A stretch of DNA of 64,000 nucleotides from Verrucomicrobiaceae bacterium. Lineage in GTDB: Bacteria; Verrucomicrobiota; Verrucomicrobiia; Verrucomicrobiales; Verrucomicrobiaceae. Shown here in pieces: positions 46,513 through 54,761 of the stretch. The stretch spans positions 1 to 64,000 of the forward strand of contig JADJPW010000009.1 of NCBI GenBank assembly GCA_016713035.1, read 5' to 3'. The notes beneath the pieces are model-generated. The model was not told where the DNA came from, did not search any database, and worked only from the letters and a program-made list of their open reading frames with translations. A program made the translations under genes and the position numbers. Numbering within the stretch: position 1 is the stretch's first letter; each line of letters begins with the position of its first letter.

Positions 46513-47247
46513 ATGAAACTTTCCATTTTCACCCTTCTTCTGCTCGGTTCTCCGCTCATCGCAGCAGATGAAGGCGCGGAGGCTGCGGCCGAGAAGGCGA
46601 CTGAGTCCTTCCCGTATGTCGGCTCATGGCAGGGGAGGAAGGTGGATAGCAAAGACGGTGTCGGCATTGGCACCTGCGTGCTCATCTCGCCAAATTGGAT
46701 TCTGACAGCGGCACACGTCGCGAGCCCCTTGTCCAAAGATCCAGCCTCACGCATCGTCACCATTGAGTTCCCCGGAGCCAAACGCCGCGCTATCGAAGCT
46801 CATCTCGCAGACGGCGCAGACATCGCTCTGGCACGACTGGACAAACCCATCACCGAAATCAAACCAGCCAGCATTTTGAGCATGGCCCTGGAGAAGGACC
46901 GCGACGGCGAAGTCACCTTCACCATCGTAGGCACCAGCGGCGGGAGACACGCCTTCCCCGCTGCCAAGGGCTATGGCGAGGGCGTGAAAGCCTTCCGGCC
47001 CAAAGACTCATCGTCTAGCGTAGCCTTCGGCAAGGCAGGCGACAGCGGCGGCGCATGGATGCTCCAAACGGCCGAGGTGCCGTTGTTGTTCGGCATCATT
47101 CACGGCGGCATCAAACAAGGCGACAAGGCCTTCGGAGTCGCCGTGCAGCCCGCCGCATTTCAGCCATGGATCATCAAGACTCTGGCCAAGACCGGAGACG
47201 TGGCGTCATGGTGCCCAATGAAAGAGCCCGCAAAGGACAAGAAGTAA
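46513..47247 (+). CDS. Exported trypsin-like serine protease
   Basis: A protein of 244 residues with a signal peptide (MKLSIFTLLLLGSPLIAADE). The chymotrypsin-fold triad is visible: His68 (LTAAHVAS), Asp103 (GADIALARLD) and Ser178 (GKAGDSGGAW). There is no PDZ domain or membrane anchor, unlike the HtrA homologue at 18177-19427. It would act in the periplasm or outside the cell. It is divergent from the esterase remnant with 135 bp between the starts. A Lys-rich end (EPAKDKK) closes the protein. Confidence 0.88.
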   Translation: MKLSIFTLLLLGSPLIAADEGAEAAAEKATESFPYVGSWQGRKVDSKDGVGIGTCVLISPNWILTAAHVASPLSKDPASRIVTIEFPGAKRRAIEAHLADGADIALARLDKPITEIKPASILSMALEKDRDGEVTFTIVGTSGGRHAFPAAKGYGEGVKAFRPKDSSSSVAFGKAGDSGGAWMLQTAEVPLLFGIIHGGIKQGDKAFGVAVQPAAFQPWIIKTLAKTGDVASWCPMKEPAKDKK

Positions 47248-47437
47248 CTATGGCGGCGGTGTAGCGGCAGATGCGCTCGTCGTTAGATTTGCAAAAGTAA
47301 GCCGTGTCACGCTTGAGATCACGGAGTGCCTGTCGCCTTGCCAAGGATTGCCACCGCAAACGACTTGCCCATCAGTGCGAAGGTCTTCGCGCAGCCAAGG
47401 TAGTGATTGCCTGCATTCGAGGCACTAGGCAGCTCCA
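47248..47437. other. Intergenic debris without a recognisable gene
   Basis: The minus strand gives a short protein-like end (ALRDLKRDTAYFCKSNDERI then CRYTAA and a stop near 47262), but it has no start or family match. It may be the tail of a lost gene. Nothing else is seen in this stretch between the trypsin-like protease and the sigma-factor fragment. Confidence 0.3.
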
Positions 47438-47659
47438 TTCCTCACCACACGCTGGACGCGCGTTTGCCTTGCAATGTCGGACACAGATGATGGTAGCAAG
47501 GCATTGGTGGACCTGTGTGATGCGTATGATGAGCCGGTCGTCTCTTACCTTCGCAGCGTGTTTAGGGACCCTGATGCCGCGCGGGAGATGAGCCGTGCGT
47601 TCTTTGCAGAGATGCGTGGTGCGGCTCTCGTCGCGATGTGGAAGGCACTCGCCCCATGA
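47438..47659 (+). pseudogene. Truncated ECF sigma factor, N-terminal fragment
   Basis: In one frame the sequence reads FLTTRWTRVCLAMSDTDDGS, then ALVDLCDAYDEPVVSYLRSV and FRDPDAAREMSRAFFAEM. This matches the start of the verrucomicrobial ECF sigma group (FxxTRWS...A, LCxAYWxP, AxxxxQxFFA). After FFAEM the family pattern stops and the frame ends at 47659, so regions 3 and 4 are missing. A second fragment of the same motif (EPVVAYLRSVFRD) lies inverted near 55005-55080. It lies 70 bp ahead of the histidine kinase gene. Confidence 0.7.
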
Positions 47660-47729
47660 CCCAGCTTTGCCGACCGCAGCTTTTGACAAATAGTTGGAGG
47701 AAAGGCACTTCCGGCCTTTGGTGACTTTG

Positions 47730-49838
47730 ATGATCCCCACCAGAAGTTTTGCTCTTCTCCTCTGGCTGACTCTGATGCTTCCGGTCAGCGGCCAGGAGGT
47801 GCTTACCCGTTGCGCGGACATCCGGGCGCTGTCCCGGGAACAGGCTGCGGAGGGGCGGGCGGTGCGGTTGAGCGGTGTGATCACCTCCGGGCAGAAGGCG
47901 CGGGGGGCATTTGTTTTGAGCGATGATACGGCGGGCATCTATGTGACGCCGGGGCAACGTGATCCGACCTCTCAGGTGGAGATCGAGTGGATGAATGTGT
48001 CTTCGCTGGAGCCGGGAGGAAGGGTGGAGGTGCAGGGCTTCACCGGGGCGGGCGGGTTTGCGCCCTTGGTGGTGGCTCAGCGGGTGGTGTATCTCGGTCG
48101 TGGCGAGTTGCCGCCTGCCCGTGCTGTGACGCTGACGGAGCTGCGAACCGGAGCATTTGATTGCCAGCAGGCGGAGCTGCGTGGCGTGGTGCGGCGCTGG
48201 CACCGGGATGAGGATTCTGGGCAGCTCTGGCTGCAAGTGGCGGAGCAGGGCGGGACGTTCAGTGCGATTGTTGACGATGCGGCGGAACTCGATGGCATGG
48301 CCTTCGTGGATGCAGAGGTGCGGCTCAATGGGACATGCTTTTCGTTTTTCAACACGCGTGGCGAGATCGTGGGCGCACGTCTGCGGGTGGCAAGCCCGGC
48401 GGACATTGCGGTGACCGCGCCTGCTCTGACGGACCCGTTTGCCGCGCCGGAGGTTTCAGCGCTCGCATTGCGTCCCTTTCGCAGCGGTCCGTCGATGCTG
48501 CACCGGCAGCGACTCGCGGGTGTGGTGACGCTATGCCGTCCTGGCGAGCTGGTGTATGTGCAGACCAGGCAGCGCGGCTTCCGTGTGAACACGCGTGGCA
48601 GCGAGGTTTTCACCCCCGGTGATGTGGTGGAGGCGGCTGGGTTTGTGGAAGAGACGGGGCACTTCGCCGCCATGGACGAGGCGCTGGTGCGCAAGACAGG
48701 GCGGGCTGAGATGCCGAATGCGGTGCCTGTTTCCTGCGCGGAGATCCTTCTTCCCAAAGTCAATCAGGGGCGTGATCTACGCGTGGAGGATTACGATGGC
48801 GCTCTGGTGGCGCTGCGCGGGCGGCTGGTGCGTCTGGAGGCGCTGCCGGGGCACAAACCGCGTCTGTATTTGGATTGTGAAGGCACGCTGATCCTCGCGG
48901 AGCTGGGACTGGATGCCGATGCGGCGTTGCTGGCTCATTTACCAATGGAAAGCGAGGTCGAGGTCACCGGGGTGTGCTCCGTGACGCTCGATCAGGGATG
49001 GCCTGCGGATGTGATGCCCGCGCCTGCCAGCTTTTCCCTGTTGCTCCGGGATGTGAATGATCTGCGTGTCGTGCGCGCACCGTCGTGGTGGACACGGCAG
49101 CGCGTGCTGGGGCTGCTGGCGGTCGTTGCGGCCTTGGCGGCAGTCATTGGGTCGTGGGCCATCGCGCTACGGCGGCGGGTGCAGGCCCAGACAGAGATCA
49201 TTCGGAATAAGATCGAGCGAGAGAGCGTGCTGGGTGAGCGCGAGCGGATCGCCCGCGAGCTGCATGACACGGTGGAGCAGGAACTCATGGGCGTGAACAT
49301 GCTGCTGGAGGAGACGAAGACGCACCTCCCCGGCAATGCGGACCGCGCGGTGGAGACGCTGGCGCTGGCGCACCGGATGCTGCGGCACTGCCGTGAGGAA
49401 TCACGCTCATCCATCCGCGATCTGCGCTCGGTGGCGCTGGAGAATCTGGGACTGCCAGCCGCTCTGGAAGAACTGCTGCGGCCGGTGGCGGTGATGAACG
49501 GGGCTCAGTTCACCGTGATGACGGAGGGACAGCACGCGCGGCTTTCCACGAGCAAGGAGACGGCCCTGCTACGACTCTGTCATGAAGCCGTGGCAAATGC
49601 AGCCCGGCACTCCGGCGCGGCAAACATCTCGCTTCGGCTGTGCTATGCGCCGGGTGAAGTGAGCGCGGTCATTCAAGACGATGGGAAGGGATTTAATCCG
49701 CAGGCACCTCGTCCCACGGGTGGTCATTTCGGCCTGCTGGGCATGGAGGAGCGGGCGGATAAGATCGGTGCCCGCCTCAAAATCGAAAGCACTCCAGGGC
49801 AAGGCACCCAGATCCGCATCACGCTTCCACTCCGATGA
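47730..49838 (+). CDS. NarX-like membrane sensor histidine kinase
   Basis: A protein of 702 residues from the ATG at 47730, with a signal peptide (MIPTRSFALLLWLTLMLPVS). A periplasmic region of about 430 residues contains repeated OB-like beta segments (VRLSGVITSGQKARGAFVLS; LRGVVRRWHRDEDSGQLWLQ; LAGVVTLCRPGELVYVQTRQ; LRGRLVRLEALPGHKPRLYL). One membrane helix follows (VLGLLAVVAALAAVIGSWAI). The HisKA_3 dimerisation box RERIARELHDTVEQELMGV and the ATPase motifs HEAVANAARHSG and DDGKGFNP complete it. Its stop overlaps the response-regulator start by ATGA, so the two form a translationally coupled pair. Confidence 0.92.
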   Translation: MIPTRSFALLLWLTLMLPVSGQEVLTRCADIRALSREQAAEGRAVRLSGVITSGQKARGAFVLSDDTAGIYVTPGQRDPTSQVEIEWMNVSSLEPGGRVEVQGFTGAGGFAPLVVAQRVVYLGRGELPPARAVTLTELRTGAFDCQQAELRGVVRRWHRDEDSGQLWLQVAEQGGTFSAIVDDAAELDGMAFVDAEVRLNGTCFSFFNTRGEIVGARLRVASPADIAVTAPALTDPFAAPEVSALALRPFRSGPSMLHRQRLAGVVTLCRPGELVYVQTRQRGFRVNTRGSEVFTPGDVVEAAGFVEETGHFAAMDEALVRKTGRAEMPNAVPVSCAEILLPKVNQGRDLRVEDYDGALVALRGRLVRLEALPGHKPRLYLDCEGTLILAELGLDADAALLAHLPMESEVEVTGVCSVTLDQGWPADVMPAPASFSLLLRDVNDLRVVRAPSWWTRQRVLGLLAVVAALAAVIGSWAIALRRRVQAQTEIIRNKIERESVLGERERIARELHDTVEQELMGVNMLLEETKTHLPGNADRAVETLALAHRMLRHCREESRSSIRDLRSVALENLGLPAALEELLRPVAVMNGAQFTVMTEGQHARLSTSKETALLRLCHEAVANAARHSGAANISLRLCYAPGEVSAVIQDDGKGFNPQAPRPTGGHFGLLGMEERADKIGARLKIESTPGQGTQIRITLPLR

Positions 49839-50455
49839 AAAAAATCCGCGTTCTCATTGTCGATGATCATTTCATGGCCCGCATGGGCCTCTCCGTGCCG
49901 ATCAATGGCGAGCACGACATGATGGTGATCGCGGAGGCGCGTAACGGGGCTCAGGCGCTGGAGCTTTACCGCCACCATCAGCCGGATGTGGTCACGATGG
50001 ACTGCATGATGACGGACAAGAGCGGCATCGAGACTACCCGAGAGATACTGGCAGAGTTTCCCGAGGCGCGGATTCTGATGCTCTCGGGGCTGGAGGGCGA
50101 GGAGGACATCTTCCGCGCGGTGGATGCCGGTGCCTGCGGCTATCTCACCAAAGCCGCCGAGCGTGACGTGGTGCTCTCAGCCATCCGGCAGGTGGATGCG
50201 GGGCAGACCGCCTTTCCGGCTGCGGTGGCGGTGAAGCTAGCCGCACGCCAGCAGCGCGAGCCTCTGACGGAGCGTGAGTTGAACATCCTGGGCCTCATCG
50301 TGCAGGGTCGGAGCAACAAGGAGATCGTCACGGAGCTGCACATGAGCGGAGGTCTGGTGAAGAAGGAGATTTCCAGCCTGCTGGCAAAGCTGGGTGCCGC
50401 CGACCGCACGCGTGCTGCCACGCTGGCGATTGAGCGCGGGATCGTGCATTTGTGA
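49835..50455 (+). CDS. NarL/FixJ-family response regulator
   Basis: A protein of 206 residues. The receiver has the acidic pair Asp10-Asp11 (VLIVDDHFMAR), phosphoacceptor Asp56 (VVTMDCMM) and the conserved Lys in GYLTKAAE. The C-terminal LuxR-type helix-turn-helix is REPLTERELNILGLIVQGRS then NKEIVTELHMSGGLVKKEI. It is coupled to the NarX-like kinase by a 4-bp overlap. The last 231 bp of this gene and its flank (50241-50471) recur as free-standing copies at 55140-55370 and 62935-63165; this copy is the only one with a receiver domain and is probably the source. Confidence 0.93.
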   Translation: MKKIRVLIVDDHFMARMGLSVPINGEHDMMVIAEARNGAQALELYRHHQPDVVTMDCMMTDKSGIETTREILAEFPEARILMLSGLEGEEDIFRAVDAGACGYLTKAAERDVVLSAIRQVDAGQTAFPAAVAVKLAARQQREPLTERELNILGLIVQGRSNKEIVTELHMSGGLVKKEISSLLAKLGAADRTRAATLAIERGIVHL

Positions 50456-50471
50456 TTTGTGGACATCTGGC
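50241..50471 (+). repeat. Repeat A, copy 1: response regulator 3' end
   Basis: These 231 bp run from CCGCACGCCAGCAGCG inside the regulator gene to GTGGACATCTGGC after its stop. They recur without indels at 55140-55370 and 62935-63165, with only scattered substitutions. This is the copy inside the complete gene. Confidence 0.9.
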
Positions 50472-50600
50472 TTGGGGGGGCATGGCCCGCGTCGCTTCCA
50501 ATCTGCTACGATCACCCCGTGCTTATGCCACTTCATCTCATGACCCCGGAAGAAAAAGCCGAACTCGTGCACCGCATGGAGGCCAAGGGCTACTACGACG
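50459..50600 (+). repeat. Repeat B, copy 1: segment downstream of the response regulator
   Basis: From GTGGACATCTGGCTTGGGGG through the first 25 codons of a small ORF, this segment is closely matched at 58387-58531. Its left edge overlaps the right edge of repeat A by a few bases. Copy 2 has a complete small gene behind it, while this copy diverges after AKGYYD. Confidence 0.8.
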
Positions 50601-50746
50601 TGGTGCCGATGCCGCGCTGGGGGCGGTCAAGTCACTGCAAGGCAGCGAGGTGCAGGTGCGGGCTTTGCAGGAGTATCACCAATAGCAGTCATCGACGCGC
50701 CGCGTTGATGAACTCATCCAGCTTGTTCAACACATCCTGCATCTGA
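50525..50746 (+). pseudogene. Truncated copy of the small HLMTPEEK protein gene
   Basis: The ATG at 50525 encodes MPLHLMTPEEKAELVHRMEA then KGYYD. These residues match the 64-residue protein at 58445-58639 almost perfectly. After KGYYD the similarity ends and the frame runs into unrelated sequence to 50746. The 3' part was evidently replaced, making this a broken copy at the left edge of the first AT-rich cargo region. Confidence 0.65.
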
Positions 50747-50977
50747 CTCTGGTTGTAATTGAAATCCGCGCTCTGGCCCAGCGTGCCCACGCCATTGGTG
50801 TTGTTGCTGGTGCCGCTGATGGCGTTGGAGATCGCGTTGTTTTCCGGGGGAAAAGCCCCGTTTCAGGCCCAAATGCGGTCCCCAGAGGCGAAAACGAGGC
50901 AGTTTGAGCAAAAATCGGCTTCATAGCAGCAGTCGTGAGGTTCGCCGACTATCTCACCACATCCCCCGGCAGAGCCG
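50601..50977. other. Gene-end debris between the regulator and the XRE gene
   Basis: Two protein-like ends face each other. On the plus strand VKSLQGSEVQVRALQEYHQ stops near 50685. On the minus strand an Asn-rich end (ISGTSNNTNGVGTLGQSADF, then MQDVLNKLDEFINAARR) stops near 50697. Neither has a start or recognised family. A short inverted repeat (GGGGAAAAGCCCC) is at 50847-50859. I see no complete gene here. Confidence 0.35.
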
Positions 50978-51253
50978 TTAGTCGGACATCTCCGACGGCC
51001 CCGCCTCCAGCCTCTCCACGAACTCCGTCAGCGTCAGCCCCATCCCGTAGACCATCCGCGCCGCCCAGAACAGCGTCGGCACCGTCTCCCCGTTTTCGAT
51101 GTCCCCGATGGTATCCCGCGACACCCCGCAGCACTTCTGCAAGCCATAGCGGCTCAGATGCGCACACTCCCGGCACTCCTGCACACAACGCGGCAACCGG
51201 CCGCACACGCGTGTGGCATACTCGAAAGCTTCACGCTCCCGATTGGAGGGCAT
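50978..51253 (-). CDS. XRE-family helix-turn-helix regulator
   Basis: A protein of 91 residues. The N-terminal 35 residues contain a cluster of Cys (CGRLPRCVQECREC), followed by a Cro/CI-type helix-turn-helix: YGLQKCCGVSRDTIGDIENG then ETVPTLFWAARMVYGMGLTL. The Cys-rich leader could bind a metal or sense redox, but that is only a guess. It is divergent from the transporter gene at 51455 and is the obvious candidate to control that operon. Its composition is GC-rich, unlike the operon it faces. Confidence 0.82.
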   Translation of the reverse strand: MPSNREREAFEYATRVCGRLPRCVQECRECAHLSRYGLQKCCGVSRDTIGDIENGETVPTLFWAARMVYGMGLTLTEFVERLEAGPSEMSD

Positions 51254-51454
51254 GGCGACTTCATGAGCAGGCTTCCCGCCGTTGATTCGTCCCCCGAAAG
51301 CCCCACCCGGAACTCAGGAGAAAATGCCGCAGCGATCAGGACGGATTGTGCCGGATCGGTGGCGGGTTTGGCAAGCCCCATCTGCTCGAGATCCATCGCC
51401 ACAAAGGACGTTTCCCAGTTGCAGATTATGAAGCAATCGGGCACGCTAGAATCC

Positions 51455-53206
51455 ATGAACACCACGCCTGAGACTTTGGAAGGTTACAAGTTGGCCTTGG
51501 TATCACTTGCAGCATTTGCGCCCTTCGTTCTCTCGTTTATTTCCTCGCTCAAAGGCAAGGGGCCGACGAATGTTTCGGACTTTTTCCTTTTTGAGCGGAA
51601 CCTGGACACAGGGTCATACGCTACAGGCAGTGTCGGGTATTCGATGCAGGTGGCATCAATCTATCTGTTCCTCTACTGGTTCAGTCTTTATGGATGGTTG
51701 TCATTGATTGTCCCAATTGCCTGGTTCGGTGGTTACTTGATCCAAGCATACATGGTGAAGAAGGGGAAATTGGATGGCTTTTTGAGCCAAGATGCCAATG
51801 CAGGCACCATCCATGGTTACATCGTTCCAGAAAAAAGTGGTCTCGGGCGGGTTGCAGTTTGTTTGCTTGCTGTCGCTTCCCTTGTGGGATTTGCGGGGAC
51901 AATGCTCGCCGAGATCGACTACGCACTAGCCTACTTCGTGTTGCCGGGGATGGAACTGAGCATAACTGACTTTTCGGCAAAGATGGTTCTCTACATGGTA
52001 GTGCTCACTACTGCAGGCGCATACATTATGTGGGGGGGCTATCGAGCAGCGATTGAAACTGATACATTTCAGGTGAAGTGGGCTTTTGCCCTATTTGCCG
52101 CAATCATCGTAGCCATAGGATGGGTCGCAGTAACCAAAGGAACTTGGGTTTCACCTGCATCCTGTGGTTTTGGGCTACTAGCCTTTTCGATTTTGGCCAT
52201 TTGGCTACGAAAACGACTCAAACGCCTTGATCTAAACTACCAGACATTAAATGCAGATCGAGTGATGTTTGCCATTATCGGCATTCTCGGAGGCATTTTG
52301 TTAATTGGTGCCATTAGCCATAGAAACAGCGGTGTGCCCACCTCGTCATTCGCCGACTATTTGCATCCCACACAGAGCTTCGGGTGGCTTGGCATTTTAT
52401 CACTTTTTGCGACTAACGCGCTCTGGCAGTTTATTGATGTTTCTTCGCTGCAACGCCTTCAGTCTTTAAATTTCGTTTTAAAGAAATCCGAGGCCAAAGC
52501 TGATTTAGAGGCGAATCAGCACGTTAGAGATCGTGTGTTCAGGGGAATTATATCCGCAGGGGTGGAGGGAACAGGCTCGTGGTTCATGGTGATTGCCTTG
52601 GCTTTAGTTATATCAGCGTGCAACATTGATCCCAACAAGCCGCACGAGGCTATTGGCAATGTTCTTCCAATGTGGCTGTGCATGCCCGCTTTTCTCTATG
52701 TCGTTGTAGCGTTCATGCTTTCGACACTCGACACGCTAGTCGCAGCAAGCGCTTTCGTGATCTTTCACGATATTATCCCAGAATCGAGAACCAACAGTTC
52801 TATTCCGGAAGAGCGTCGGATGTCAGCAGCGCGACGATACACGCTTGCAGGCATTATTGTCACCGGATGCGTGTATGTTGCCCTCAAGCTCATCACACAG
52901 TCAGATGAGACGAAACAGTCTCAACTTGTGTATGCTATCTATGCCATTCAGGCGGCGATTTGCGGGCCAGTCATCTTTGCAATCATCGGCAAGCCTCTTC
53001 GCCCTCTCGGATCAATTCTAGCAACTATTCTTGGTGCGTCTGTCGCACTGGTCATCGCCGCTGGATGGAATGCCCCAGAAGCGACTTGGCCTTATTGGCT
53101 TCAAGAAAGTTGGTATGTGTTACCGCCCTTTGCTTCGCTTGCTGTGTCCGGGATGACTGCACTGATTTTTAGCCTAACGGCTCGAAGTGAACGAAAAAGG
53201 ACATGA
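51455..53206 (+). CDS. Sodium/solute-symporter-like membrane protein
   Basis: A protein of 583 residues with about 13-14 hydrophobic segments spread along its length, starting with LALVSLAAFAPFVLSFISSL. The layout and the segment SDFFLFERNLDTGSYATGSV, followed by a Gln and an amphipathic helix, recall the N-terminus of sodium:solute symporters. Similarity to any one transporter is weak, and I do not assign a substrate. The ATG at 51455 is the first that places the hydrophobic core at the start; an upstream in-frame extension is GC-rich and non-membrane. The base composition is visibly AT-richer than the surroundings, which suggests transfer. It overlaps the next gene by ATGA. Confidence 0.72.
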   Translation: MNTTPETLEGYKLALVSLAAFAPFVLSFISSLKGKGPTNVSDFFLFERNLDTGSYATGSVGYSMQVASIYLFLYWFSLYGWLSLIVPIAWFGGYLIQAYMVKKGKLDGFLSQDANAGTIHGYIVPEKSGLGRVAVCLLAVASLVGFAGTMLAEIDYALAYFVLPGMELSITDFSAKMVLYMVVLTTAGAYIMWGGYRAAIETDTFQVKWAFALFAAIIVAIGWVAVTKGTWVSPASCGFGLLAFSILAIWLRKRLKRLDLNYQTLNADRVMFAIIGILGGILLIGAISHRNSGVPTSSFADYLHPTQSFGWLGILSLFATNALWQFIDVSSLQRLQSLNFVLKKSEAKADLEANQHVRDRVFRGIISAGVEGTGSWFMVIALALVISACNIDPNKPHEAIGNVLPMWLCMPAFLYVVVAFMLSTLDTLVAASAFVIFHDIIPESRTNSSIPEERRMSAARRYTLAGIIVTGCVYVALKLITQSDETKQSQLVYAIYAIQAAICGPVIFAIIGKPLRPLGSILATILGASVALVIAAGWNAPEATWPYWLQESWYVLPPFASLAVSGMTALIFSLTARSERKRT

Positions 53207-54294
53207 ACTTCCCGAATTCTCTACTCGAAGGTGTCGACTTCAATTCGCCAAAGGTTTTTCTGTTCTTTGTCGGGTTGCTTGTCCTCCTTCCATACTGGTG
53301 GTGGAATGAAGAGACTGAGGTAAATCGGGAGTTTGGTCGACTGTTGCGTGAAGTAGCGAAAGAACCTTCCCTTAAAGGACTCTACCGAGATAAGAATTCT
53401 GATTGGCGAAATCGGCTCGCGGTCCCTGTCCTTTTTAATCTCAATCGATGGGTTGTTATGGCTTTTGGTTTCTTATTAGCCCTGTTCTGTGGAATGATTT
53501 ACTTCCATGGTGCGCAAGACCAGAGCGTAAATCGCGTGCTAGTTTTCGCCGCAAGTTTCCCTCCAGAAAAAGTAGAGCGTATCAAAATGAGCTTACCAGA
53601 GGGGACTATGAGTCGTGTTGTTGTCTGTGGTTCTACATCCGATGTTAGTGCGTTCTTTGCCAAAGAATCTGGGAGAGTCCCCATGCTGACTCTCCATCTT
53701 CCATTGGATGAATGCTGCACTAAACGCTTCCTCGAGGCCTCCAAATCGCTCAAGGATGCAGCAGAAGGGATCAACCCAATCTGGGGAATGGGTTACCATG
53801 AGGACCCAGCGATACCTGAGCGAGACAAACCCCACTCATTCAAACATGCTGATATGATACTTGAGTGGGGAGGCGACATTTGGAAACACGAACGAGTCGC
53901 GGTGTTGTTACCGCACGAGGTTCCAGAGGCCACAGTGAAACGTGCCGTGAACTGCTTGAAGTCGGGAGATGCCCGAAGAGAGGCTCAGCAAGCCTGTGGA
54001 ACGGTGTTTCTTGGATTGCTCGTCTGCTTTGTCGTGTGGGTAAAGTCGATGAAATCCGCGATTTTCAAAACCGCTCTCAACTTCAGTTCAGAAGCCGCAC
54101 GTATTGCCTCTGATAGCGAGCAAGGAAACAGTCGCACCCCGGCCAGCACCCCGGCCAGCACCCCGGCCAGCACCCCGGCCAGCACCCCGGCCAGCACCCC
54201 GGCCAGCACCCCGGCCAGCACCCCGGCCAGCACCCCGGCCAGCACCAAATCAAAGAAGCGAGGCCGGAGGCGCGGGAAGCACAAACGCGCTTGA
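53203..54294 (+). CDS. Membrane protein with TPAS-repeat basic tail, unknown family
   Basis: A protein of 363 residues of unknown family. Membrane segments are seen near residues 14-32 (FLFFVGLLVLLPYWWW), 82-102 (VVMAFGFLLALFCGMIYFHG) and about 265-282 (TVFLGLLVCFVVWVKSM). Between the second and third lies a soluble domain of about 160 residues (VLVFAASFPPEKVERIKMSL; DECCTKRFLEASKSLKDAAE). The tail has nine tandem TPAS units encoded by a 12-bp repeat, then a strongly basic end (KSKKRGRRRGKHKRA). Translational coupling to the symporter-like gene suggests a complex. The repeat number is likely variable between strains. Confidence 0.7.
   Translation: MNFPNSLLEGVDFNSPKVFLFFVGLLVLLPYWWWNEETEVNREFGRLLREVAKEPSLKGLYRDKNSDWRNRLAVPVLFNLNRWVVMAFGFLLALFCGMIYFHGAQDQSVNRVLVFAASFPPEKVERIKMSLPEGTMSRVVVCGSTSDVSAFFAKESGRVPMLTLHLPLDECCTKRFLEASKSLKDAAEGINPIWGMGYHEDPAIPERDKPHSFKHADMILEWGGDIWKHERVAVLLPHEVPEATVKRAVNCLKSGDARREAQQACGTVFLGLLVCFVVWVKSMKSAIFKTALNFSSEAARIASDSEQGNSRTPASTPASTPASTPASTPASTPASTPASTPASTPASTKSKKRGRRRGKHKRA
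54136..54243 (+). repeat. 12-bp tandem repeat, nine perfect copies
   Basis: ACCCCGGCCAGC is repeated nine times without a mismatch, encoding TPAS nine times near the C-terminus of the membrane protein. The unit length keeps frame when copies are gained or lost. The repeat is far more GC-rich than the gene that carries it. Confidence 0.95.
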
Positions 54295-54329
54295 AGGCAA
54301 GGCTTTAGTTGGCTACACTCTCACCAGTC

Positions 54330-54668
54330 ATGCCCCCTTCTGGTTACAATTACGCTCAATCGTCGGCCATTTGCGAGTTCCTTAGATCTTGTGTCGAGGC
54401 GCTCGTGATGGAAAATCGTGGACTCCGAACTGCGCCAAAATCCGTGCAAAAGGAGATTGCTTCAATCGAACGCGACAACTTGACTGTGGAACGTCCGCTT
54501 TTCGAGAAGCATCTGCTTGGAATAACGTTGGCATTTTATCGTGCTCTTCTTGAAAACTGCCCTGAAGACTTGGACGAGATCCTCGACCATGCTGATTCGA
54601 TCCTCGGCGAATTTAGTCAACGCGTGCTCGATATTCACGTTGATGATCGGGTGATTGAGCAAGCTTGA
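54330..54668 (+). CDS. Small helical protein of unknown function
   Basis: A protein of 112 residues from the ATG at 54330 (MPPSGYNYAQSSAICEFLRS). It is predicted mainly helical and acidic (LTVERPLFEKHLLGITLAFY; ENCPEDLDEILDHADSILGE), with no signal or membrane segment. No family is recognised. It follows the membrane protein by 35 bp in the same direction and shares its composition, so it is probably the third gene of the cargo operon. Its 3' end overlaps a convergent signal-peptide fragment at 54613-54756. Confidence 0.6.
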   Translation: MPPSGYNYAQSSAICEFLRSCVEALVMENRGLRTAPKSVQKEIASIERDNLTVERPLFEKHLLGITLAFYRALLENCPEDLDEILDHADSILGEFSQRVLDIHVDDRVIEQA

Positions 54669-54756
54669 GATCGTCATTGAACTTTGAGCCAGTGACGTGC
54701 GTCGTCACCGAGAGCACTAGGAGGACAAGGCTGAGGAGTCGAGTCGTCAGAGGCAT
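54613..54756 (-). pseudogene. Signal-peptide-bearing N-terminal gene fragment cut by the cargo boundary
   Basis: The ATG at 54756 encodes a clear export signal (MPLTTRLLSLVLLVLSVTTH then VTGS). After about 24 residues the frame enters the tail of the convergent 112-residue gene and stops at 54613. The start of an exported protein thus seems to have been separated from its body when the AT-rich block was inserted. The junction is near 54670-54690. Confidence 0.55.
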
Positions 54757-54761
54757 GGGAT

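Noticed and set aside
54136..54243. Possible CRISPR-like array
   Set aside because: The 12-bp units are contiguous without spacers and lie inside a coding sequence, so this is a protein repeat.
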